From CAZEFK01 sp964511405 (GTDB taxonomy: Bacteria; Pseudomonadota; Alphaproteobacteria; Elsterales; Elsteraceae), in assembly GCA_964511405.1 (NCBI GenBank), contig CAZEFK010000266.1, positions 1 through 8,903 of the forward strand: a stretch of DNA of 8,903 nt, given 5' to 3'. A program made the translations under genes and the position numbers. The notes below the pieces were generated by a model. It was not told the DNA's origin. It did no database searches and saw only the letters and a program-made list of their open reading frames with translations. Numbering within the stretch: position 1 is the stretch's first letter; each line of letters starts with the position of its first letter. This document shows positions 1 to 5,535 of the stretch, in pieces.

Positions 1-75
1 TTCCTGGAACTCTGCAGAGGCGAATTCATCCAACTCATCCAGGAGCCGGATAAAATAAGTCCGATCGTAGATCAT
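1..75 (-). CDS. Probable immunity protein, N-terminal 25 codons (cut by window edge)
   Basis: An open frame starts with ATG at 75 and stays open to the window edge, so only 25 codons are visible. It begins MIYDRTYFIRLLDELDEF. The toxin-like gene stops (TGA, 79-77) one base before this ATG, which implies one transcript and probable translational coupling. An AGG lies 7 bases upstream of the ATG, inside the end of the toxin gene. The visible part is acidic (7 Asp/Glu against 2 Arg), while the toxin tip next to it is net basic, a pairing often seen between toxin and immunity proteins. I do not recognise the family. The immunity role is inferred from position, coupling, charge and shared low GC (28 of 60 bases at 1-60). 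It could instead be an unrelated small gene. Confidence 0.55.
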   Translation of the reverse strand, partial: MIYDRTYFIRLLDELDEFASAEFQE

Positions 76-76
76 T

Positions 77-1255
77 TCACGGCCTATAGATGTAGCGATT
101 CTGAGGGATATGTGCTGCCGGGTCTTCGGTTCTGGGCAGCCGATTGCCGTCAACATCAACTGCTTGTCCATTGCGCAGATCAACCACATAGGGATTCCGC
201 TGCGCCGGATTCGGGCTGTTCGGGTTACCGGGCATCACTCGCACCCGATTATAGGCGGGGTTCGCAGGATCGACATAGGTCGTACCACCACCCTTGTTGG
301 ACGGCTGAGGAACAAAGTGCCCTGGTATGCCAAATGGGTTTTTTGCGGTGCTCGGACCGCCGCCGGCCGCGCGGGCCCGCGCTGCGGCCACCTCGTTCCA
401 GATCGTGTCGACGGTGGATTGGTTGGGGACATAATTTGGCGGGTTGAATGATCGGAGCTGCTGGTTGTTGGGCTCGATCGCCTGCAGCTGCCTCAACCCT
501 TCATTGTAGCTCTCCAGCCTCAGCTCGTCGGTCTCCGACAGCTCACTGCCGACGCGCTCCTCCGGCTCGACCGCTTGGGCCTGGGCCGTGCCGATTCCGA
601 GTAGCCGGTTCAGCAGGCCGCCCCCATCAGTGTTCGCGGTCAGGTGGAACACCGGCTGCGATGTCGGCGCCGCCGGATAATCGGCGGGCTGGACAGCGGG
701 GAGGCTCGCCGTCGATCCCCACGATGCCGGCCCTGATGTGCCCGACCAGTTCAGCGTCAGATCGTTCGGGTCGAGGGGTGGATAGAGGGTCGGCGGACCG
801 AAGGCCGTCAGATCGGGGGCCGCCGAATCGGGCATCAGCGCCGGATTGTCGAAGTGGCGGATGCCGTAGCGATCGATCCGGCCGCTGCCGCCCAAGAGCT
901 GCAGCAGCCGGGCCTCGGCCGGACTCATCAGCGCTGGCAAGGTGTCGGCGGCGCGCGCCTGCGCGGCGATGCCGGGGACTTGGCGCAGCTGCTGGGCGGC
1001 GTGGCGGATCGAGGCAGCGTAGCTCTCGACGGTGATCGCGGACAGCGGTGACGGCCGCCGCGGCGGACCGTTATAGAGCGCCAGCATGTCAGCGACCGGG
1101 TCCCGGTTCTCCGTCGGCTGCGCTGGCCGGGCGTGCGCGGCGGCTGCCGCGGCCCGGTGCGCGGCACGCAGCGCCGCGATGCGCATTTCCGATTCGAGAG
1201 TGAGCGGATCCAGCACGGACTCGGCGCCCGGGAACGGCAATAACTTGCGCGTCAT
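77..1255 (-). CDS. Polymorphic-toxin-like protein with C-terminal toxin tip
   Basis: A protein of 392 residues starting MTRKLLPFPG. I chose ATG 1255 because AAGGA at 1267-1263 sits 7 bases from it but only 1 base from the other ATG at 1261, which would add two residues. There is no signal peptide or membrane segment, and I see no PAAR, Rhs-repeat or VgrG part. Residues 1 to about 215 are Ala/Pro-rich and unrecognised. Residues 245-296 form a more ordered linker with the motif PPNYVPNQSTVD (272-283), followed by an Ala/Arg/Gly stretch. Residues about 310-392 form a compact domain with VRVMPGNPNSPNP (338-350), a DVDGN turn and AHIP near the end. I recall this pattern at the C-terminal ends of polymorphic toxins; that is from memory, not a search. 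Its activity is unknown, possibly nuclease. A probable immunity gene follows at once. How it would be delivered is not visible. Confidence 0.65.
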   Translation of the reverse strand: MTRKLLPFPGAESVLDPLTLESEMRIAALRAAHRAAAAAAHARPAQPTENRDPVADMLALYNGPPRRPSPLSAITVESYAASIRHAAQQLRQVPGIAAQARAADTLPALMSPAEARLLQLLGGSGRIDRYGIRHFDNPALMPDSAAPDLTAFGPPTLYPPLDPNDLTLNWSGTSGPASWGSTASLPAVQPADYPAAPTSQPVFHLTANTDGGGLLNRLLGIGTAQAQAVEPEERVGSELSETDELRLESYNEGLRQLQAIEPNNQQLRSFNPPNYVPNQSTVDTIWNEVAAARARAAGGGPSTAKNPFGIPGHFVPQPSNKGGGTTYVDPANPAYNRVRVMPGNPNSPNPAQRNPYVVDLRNGQAVDVDGNRLPRTEDPAAHIPQNRYIYRP

Positions 1256-1262
1256 GGGCATT

Positions 1263-1267
1263 TCCTT
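1263..1267 (-). promoter_or_regulatory. Ribosome binding site that decides the toxin-gene start
   Basis: On the minus strand AAGGA (1267-1263) is followed by A, then ATGCCCATG. The first ATG (1261) is only 1 base away, too close for use. The second (1255) is 7 bases away, the normal spacing. The protein therefore most likely begins MTRKLL rather than MPMTRKLL. Confidence 0.6.
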
Positions 1268-1282
1268 GCCAATACAGGGATT

Positions 1283-1294
1283 GACTGTTCAGTC
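1283..1294. promoter_or_regulatory. Short perfect palindrome upstream of the toxin gene
   Basis: GACTG-TT-CAGTC is a perfect 5-base inverted repeat with a 2-base spacer, 27 bases upstream of the preferred toxin start. The spacer is too short for an RNA hairpin, so if functional it would be a DNA operator. It overlaps by three bases a possible hairpin at 1292-1314 (GTCCGC paired with GCGGAC, plus three further pairs past a bulged A). I could not find a convincing -35/-10 pair for the toxin gene between 1262 and 1342. A 10-base palindrome can occur by chance, so a regulatory role is only a suggestion. Confidence 0.25.
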
Positions 1295-1335
1295 CGCGCG
1301 CTGGCGCAGCGGACGGTGGCCCCTGCCGCGGCCCG

Positions 1336-1366
1336 AAAAGCAAAAGCCCGCCTCAAGGGCGGGCTT
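1336..1366 (-). terminator. Rho-independent terminator, second of a tandem pair
   Basis: A 9-bp perfect stem, AAGCCCGCC (1344-1352) with GGCGGGCTT (1358-1366), encloses a 5-base loop. Read on the minus strand the stem is followed by the T-rich tail TTGCTTTTC. No T tract follows on the plus strand, so it acts leftward. It lies downstream of the Pat-type gene and would also insulate the toxin gene from read-through. Confidence 0.7.
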
Positions 1367-1414
1367 ACGGATGTCGGCGGGCTATGGGGGCGGTTGCCGG
1401 CGCCTCGGCGTGGC

Positions 1415-1451
1415 AACAAAAAGCCCGCCTCGGATGATCCGGGCGGGCTTT
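1415..1451 (-). terminator. Rho-independent terminator of the Pat-type gene, first of a tandem pair
   Basis: A 10-bp perfect stem, AAAGCCCGCC (1420-1429) with GGCGGGCTTT (1442-1451), continues past a bulged T as CGG/CCG around a 5-base loop. On the minus strand it ends in CTTTTTGTT, a good T tract. It starts 95 bases past the Pat stop codon. Its stem is nearly the same sequence as the second terminator, but the loops differ. About 50 bases without any feature I can identify lie between the two. Confidence 0.8.
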
Positions 1452-1546
1452 GACGACGGTGGCAGATTTCGCACCATCAATTACGTGTACTATGCCTCAA
1501 GATCGCTGCGAATGCAAGGAAATTCGCGTCGCCGCTCGCGGTCCGA

Positions 1547-4231
1547 TCAAATCTCCAGCCGCGCGATCATCTGGGTGGGATCCTGGGGGTCGGGCTCGAC
1601 CGACAGCCCCATGTGCCGCACGATGTCCAGCATCGGTTCGTTCTCGCGCAGGATGGTGCCCCACAGCGTTTGGATGCCGCGCTGGCGGGCGTGGTCGATG
1701 ATGGCCGTCATCAGGGCCGTGCCCAGACCGCGGCCTTTCCAGTCGGTGCGCACGAACAGGGCGAACTCGGCGGCGACGTTGTCGGGGTCGGCGGTGACCC
1801 GGCCGACGCCCAGGAACGCGGTCGGGGCCGGGTCGTCCTCGGGCGGCGGCAGGGCGATCAGCGCCAGCTCGCGGTCATAGTCGATCTGGGTCAGCCGCGC
1901 GACCAGGGCCGGCGGCAGTTCGCGCAGGCTGCCGAAGAAGCGCATGCGCAGGTCGACCGGGTCGGTGCGGGCGATGCTCTCGGGATAGAGGGCGGCGTCC
2001 TCGGGCTGGATCGGGCGCAGGAACACCAGGCTGCCGTCGCGCAGCGTCACCCGGCGCTCCTTGTCCGACGGGTAGGGCAGGATCGAGGGCGGGGTGTTGC
2101 GGCTGCGGGTCACCCGGATCCGGGCGTCCAGCGCCACCACGCCGGCGTCGTCGGCCAGCAGCGGATTGATGTCCAGCTCGGCGACCCGGCCGAGATCGGT
2201 GGCCAGGCGCGACAGCTGCACCAGCACGCCGGCGACGGCGTCGAGATCGACCGGCGGGCGGCCGCGATAGCCCTGCAGCTGCCGCCACACCCGGGTTCGG
2301 CCGATCAGCTCGTGCGCCAGCTCCAGGTTGAGCGGCGCCAGCGCCAGCGCGGTGTCGCCGATCGCGGCCACGCCAACGCCGCCATGGCCGAACAGCACCA
2401 CGGGGCCGAAAATCGGGTCGACGGTGACGCCGGCGATCAGTTCGAAGGCGCCGGGCGAGCTGGCCATCCGCTGCACCGACCAGCCCTCGATGCGCGCCTC
2501 GGGCAGGCGCGCCAGCACGCGGCCGCGCATGTGGCGCGCCGCCTCCGCGGCGGCGGCCGGGGTGGCCAGATCGAGGACGACGCCGCCGACATCCGACTTG
2601 TGCAGGATGTCGGGCGACAGGATCTTCAGGGCCAGCCGGCCCCCGATCTCTCCGGCGGCGCGCTCGACCGCTTCGGGGCTGTCGGCGCGGCGCGTCTCGA
2701 CCACCGGCACGCCATAGGCCTTGAGCAGCTCCTTGGCCGCGACCTCGTCCAGCCAGTCCTGGCCCGAGTCGAGCGTCCGGTCGATCAGGGCCTCGGCGGC
2801 ATCCCGCTCGGGCGCTTGGGCGGGCGGCGCCGAGCGCGGCACCTGCAGCAGCTGCTCCTGGCCGCGCCGAAACCGCACCAGGTGCATGAAGCCGGCGACC
2901 GCCTCCTCCGGCGTCGCGTAGGCCGGCAGGCCGGCCTGGGCCAGCCGGTCGCGGGCGATCCGCGCGGCGTGCTCGCCGACCCAGGCCGTCAGCACCGTCG
3001 GCCGCCGGTCGGGGCGGCCGGCCAGGGCCGCGATCGTGGCGTCGGCCGCCTCGGTCGCCGAGGCCACCGCGGTCGGGCAGTTCATCACCAGCACGGCATC
3101 GACGCCGGGATCGCCGAGCAGCGCGCCCAGGGCCTGGCCGTAGCGGGCGCCCGGCGCATCGCCGATGATGTCGATGGGATCGCCGTGCGACCAGATGGCA
3201 GGCAGCACCGCGTCGAGCGCCTGGCGCGTGGCCGGCGCCAGCTCGGCCAAGCGGCCGCCGGCGGCGATCAGGGCGTCGGTCGCCATCACGCCCATGCCGC
3301 CGCCATTGGTCAGGATCGCCAGGCGGTCGCCGCGCACCGGGCGCGCCCGCGCCAGGGTCTCGGCGGCGGCGAACAGCGATTCGAGGTCGGGCACCCGCAG
3401 CATGCCGGCGCGCCGGAAGGCGGCGTCGTAAACCGCGTCGGCGCCGGCGAGCGCGCCGGTGTGCGACCGGGCGGCCTCGGCCGAGGCCGGGAACCGGCCC
3501 GATTTGACCACGATCACCGGCTTGGCGCGGGCGGCGGCGCGGGCCGCCGACATGAACTTGCGGGCGTGGGCGATGCCCTCGACATAGAGCAGGATCGCGC
3601 GCACCTCGGTGTCGGCGCCGAGATAGTCCAGCAAGTCGCCGAAATCGACATCGGCCATGTCGCCCAGCGACACCACATGGCTGAACCCGATCCGTCGCGC
3701 CTCGGCCCAGTCGAGCATGGCGGTGGCCATGGCGCCCGACTGGGTCAGCAGCGCGATGTCGCCGCGGCGGGCCGGGACATGGGCGAAGGTCGCGTCGAGA
3801 CCGATTCCCGGAACCGTGATGCCCAGGCAGTTGGGGCCGACGATGCGCATCAGGTGCGGGCGGGCAGTGTCGAGCACGGCCTGGACCAGCAGGCGGCCGT
3901 CGTCCAGCCGGGCGGCGCCGAGGCCGGCGGTCATGATCACCGCGGCCTTGCAGCCGCGGGCACCCAGGGTCGCCACGGTCTCGAGCACCGCGGCCGGCGG
4001 CGTCGCGATCACCGCCAGGTCGGGCACCAGCGGCAGCGCGTCCACCGACGGGTAGGCCAGGACCCCCTGGATCGCCCGCGCATGCGGGTTGACGGGCAGG
4101 ACCGGACCGGCGAAACCGTCGCGCAGCAGGTTGCGGGCGACGACGGCGCCGATGGCGTTCGGCCGCTGGCTCGCCCCGACCAGGGCGACCGATTGCGGCT
4201 TGAACAGCTTGTCGAGATTGCGCACGGACAT
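1547..4231 (-). CDS. NDP-forming acyl-CoA synthetase fused to GNAT acetyltransferase (Pat/PatZ type)
   Basis: An 894-residue protein, close in length to the roughly 890-residue Pat/YfiQ lysine acetyltransferases of enteric bacteria. Domains in order: CoA-binding Rossmann domain (about 8-140, SVALVGASQRPNAIG); succinyl-CoA-ligase-like flavodoxin domains (about 155-460, LLTQSGAMA, SLGDMADVDF, and SHTGALAG with His257); an ATP-grasp domain (about 490-705, LKILSPDILHKSDVGGV, FGHGGVGV, ELDINPLL); and a C-terminal GNAT domain (about 725-894) with the acetyl-CoA loop KGRGLG at 832-837 and Glu822 in the preceding strand as candidate catalytic base. Proteins of this build acetylate acetyl-CoA synthetase and other enzymes on lysine in the cytoplasm. 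His257 matches the phosphohistidine of active ADP-forming synthetases, so ligase activity may be kept. GAGG lies 8 bases before the ATG. The gene stands alone, with tandem terminators behind it. Confidence 0.9.
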   Translation of the reverse strand: MSVRNLDKLFKPQSVALVGASQRPNAIGAVVARNLLRDGFAGPVLPVNPHARAIQGVLAYPSVDALPLVPDLAVIATPPAAVLETVATLGARGCKAAVIMTAGLGAARLDDGRLLVQAVLDTARPHLMRIVGPNCLGITVPGIGLDATFAHVPARRGDIALLTQSGAMATAMLDWAEARRIGFSHVVSLGDMADVDFGDLLDYLGADTEVRAILLYVEGIAHARKFMSAARAAARAKPVIVVKSGRFPASAEAARSHTGALAGADAVYDAAFRRAGMLRVPDLESLFAAAETLARARPVRGDRLAILTNGGGMGVMATDALIAAGGRLAELAPATRQALDAVLPAIWSHGDPIDIIGDAPGARYGQALGALLGDPGVDAVLVMNCPTAVASATEAADATIAALAGRPDRRPTVLTAWVGEHAARIARDRLAQAGLPAYATPEEAVAGFMHLVRFRRGQEQLLQVPRSAPPAQAPERDAAEALIDRTLDSGQDWLDEVAAKELLKAYGVPVVETRRADSPEAVERAAGEIGGRLALKILSPDILHKSDVGGVVLDLATPAAAAEAARHMRGRVLARLPEARIEGWSVQRMASSPGAFELIAGVTVDPIFGPVVLFGHGGVGVAAIGDTALALAPLNLELAHELIGRTRVWRQLQGYRGRPPVDLDAVAGVLVQLSRLATDLGRVAELDINPLLADDAGVVALDARIRVTRSRNTPPSILPYPSDKERRVTLRDGSLVFLRPIQPEDAALYPESIARTDPVDLRMRFFGSLRELPPALVARLTQIDYDRELALIALPPPEDDPAPTAFLGVGRVTADPDNVAAEFALFVRTDWKGRGLGTALMTAIIDHARQRGIQTLWGTILRENEPMLDIVRHMGLSVEPDPQDPTQMIARLEI

Positions 4232-4308
4232 GAGCCTGGCCTCGCAGCATGGGCAGCATAGCGGATGATGGCGCGCGACGGGGACAGGCGCTTGACGAGG
4301 CGCAAAGC
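4232..4308. promoter_or_regulatory. Divergent intergenic region between the Pat-type and GT9 genes
   Basis: These 77 bases must hold the promoters of both divergent genes, unless the GT9 promoter lies inside the Pat gene. On the minus strand TATGCT (4260-4255) could be a -10 box for the Pat gene, but I see no matching -35. No palindrome stands out. The promoter assignment is inference from gene orientation. Confidence 0.35.
4297..4300 (+). promoter_or_regulatory. Ribosome binding site that decides the GT9 start
   Basis: GAGG is followed by 8 bases and then GTG at 4309. The upstream in-frame ATG at 4249 is preceded by CTGGCCTCGCAGC, which has no purine-rich site. This favours the GTG. Confidence 0.5.
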
Positions 4309-5316
4309 GTGAGCGGCGTGGCGGCGGACGCCCGGGTGCTGGTCTATGTCGGCGCCGACCTGGTCGGCGACGGCCTGATGAAGCTGCCGTTCGTGCGGGC
4401 GCTGCGGGCGGCGGTGCCCGCGGGCGAGCTGGTGTGGATGGCCGGCCAGGGCAAGAGCGCCTATCGCGGCGAGCTGGCCGGCCTGGTCGAGGGTCTGCTC
4501 GATGCCGTCGTCGACGAGGCCGGCATCGGCCAGAGCTGGGCCGAGCTCCTGAAGCCGCGGCCGTTCGCCGACGTCGAGTTCGACCTGGTCATCGACACCC
4601 AGCGCAGCGTCAAGACCACGCTGGCCGTGAAGCGCCTGAACACCCGCGCCTTCGTGTCGGGGGCGGCCGAGTTCATGCTGTCCGACATCAAGCCGCCCAA
4701 GGGCTATGTCCGGCCCGACTCCATGGTCCGGCAGATGCTGGACCTGCTGGAGCTGGCGACCGGCGAGCCGGCCGACCCCTCGGCGCCGTTGAGCCTGCCC
4801 GAGGACATCGTGGCATTGGCCACCGCGCTGCTGCCGCAGGGACCGACCTATGTCGGGCTGGTGCCGGGCGCCGGCGGCCAGCACAAGCGCTGGCCGGTCA
4901 ATTCCTTCGTGGCGGTCGCCCGGACCCTGGTCCAGGACGGCATCGTGCCGGTGTTCATCCTGGGGCCGGCCGAGGCCGACCTGGTCGAGCATATCGGGGC
5001 GGCCGTGCCCAGCGCCCTGTTCCCGCTGCAGAACCGGGTGGCCCGGCAGATCGGGGCGCCGCCGGCCCTCACCATTGCGCTGTGCCAGCGCATGGCCGCG
5101 GCGGTCGCCAATGACAGCGGCGGCGGCCACATGGCGGCCGCGTCGGGCGTGCCGCTGGTGTCGCTGTTCGGCCCGACCAGCCCGGCCAAGTTCGCGCCCT
5201 TCGGCCGCCAGGTCGAGATCATCCAGGCCCAGGCCTGGGGCGGCGAGGCCATGGCGCTGATCCCGATCCGCGACGTCCTGTCCGCGGTCGCCGGCCTGCT
5301 GCAGGGGCGGATTTAG
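4309..5316 (+). CDS. Glycosyltransferase family 9 protein (heptosyltransferase-like)
   Basis: A 335-residue protein from GTG 4309; an ATG at 4249 would add 20 low-complexity residues and lacks a ribosome binding site. The family's first strand (ARVLVYVGADLVGDGLMKLP) comes right after this start. It has the two GT-B halves of GT9. The N-terminal half carries the GDGLMKLPFVRAL acceptor-side motif (about 20-32). The C-terminal half carries VPGAGGQHKRWP (186-197) and the nucleotide-sugar site NDSGGGHMA (268-276), followed by LFGPTSP. GT9 enzymes such as WaaC and WaaF add ADP-activated heptose to the lipopolysaccharide inner core on the cytoplasmic face of the inner membrane. Which sugar and acceptor this one uses cannot be told. 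No other LPS gene is in the window, so it looks like an orphan transferase. Family call firm, substrate open. Confidence 0.88.
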   Translation: MSGVAADARVLVYVGADLVGDGLMKLPFVRALRAAVPAGELVWMAGQGKSAYRGELAGLVEGLLDAVVDEAGIGQSWAELLKPRPFADVEFDLVIDTQRSVKTTLAVKRLNTRAFVSGAAEFMLSDIKPPKGYVRPDSMVRQMLDLLELATGEPADPSAPLSLPEDIVALATALLPQGPTYVGLVPGAGGQHKRWPVNSFVAVARTLVQDGIVPVFILGPAEADLVEHIGAAVPSALFPLQNRVARQIGAPPALTIALCQRMAAAVANDSGGGHMAAASGVPLVSLFGPTSPAKFAPFGRQVEIIQAQAWGGEAMALIPIRDVLSAVAGLLQGRI

Positions 5317-5340
5317 CGAAAAATTAAACGCTCTATCGGA

Positions 5341-5535
5341 ATGTGGCGCAATCGTTCACAGCCGGTATGCCGATCCGTGCCTAGCCGCTATCTCGAGCGG
5401 CCGCTGCGCTCCATTGACGAAGCGCAGCGTGCCATTGCTCTCCAGCAGACCCCCGAGCCGCCGCCCGTGCCGCCGGCGCCGGTCCGCCGGACAGACGCCG
5501 ACAGCCAACCCAAGCCCGAGCCGCGGCGCCGCTGA
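5341..5535 (+). CDS. Small proline-rich hypothetical protein
   Basis: A 64-residue frame starts at ATG 5341; an in-frame GTG at 5377 gives a 52-residue form beginning VPSRYLERPLRSIDEA, which looks like a cleaner N-terminus. Neither start has a good ribosome binding site. The first half is a charged helix-like segment (YLERPLRSIDEAQRAIALQ). The second half is disordered and rich in Pro and Arg (PEPPPVPPAPVRR, ending PKPEPRRR). There is no signal peptide or membrane segment. Third codon positions are mostly G or C, as in real genes here. It starts 25 bases after the GT9 stop, across the most AT-rich gap of the core region, and ends directly against the AmpG stop codon. I do not recognise it. 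It may be a real small gene transcribed with the GT9 gene, or a chance frame. Confidence 0.4.
   Translation: MWRNRSQPVCRSVPSRYLERPLRSIDEAQRAIALQQTPEPPPVPPAPVRRTDADSQPKPEPRRR

Noticed and set aside
1382..1477. 31-codon minus-strand frame (MVRNLPPSSK...) between the Pat-type and toxin genes
   Set aside because: It runs straight through the first terminator hairpin, has no ribosome binding site that I can see, and its codons are those of the stem.
1452..1546. Possible tRNA or attachment site in the lower-GC stretch after the Pat-type gene
   Set aside because: No cloverleaf or T-loop motif can be drawn on either strand, and no matching direct repeat was seen elsewhere in the window.
1875..4259. 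Second long minus-strand frame overlapping the Pat-type gene
   Set aside because: The product is almost all Arg, Gly, Pro and Ala with no motifs; it is a frame-shifted shadow.
1613..4261. Very long open frame on the plus strand opposite the Pat-type gene
   Set aside because: Its product is Gln/His/Arg/Gly-rich low complexity with no recognisable domain, as expected from the complement of a GC-rich gene. The minus-strand frame carries clear family motifs from end to end.
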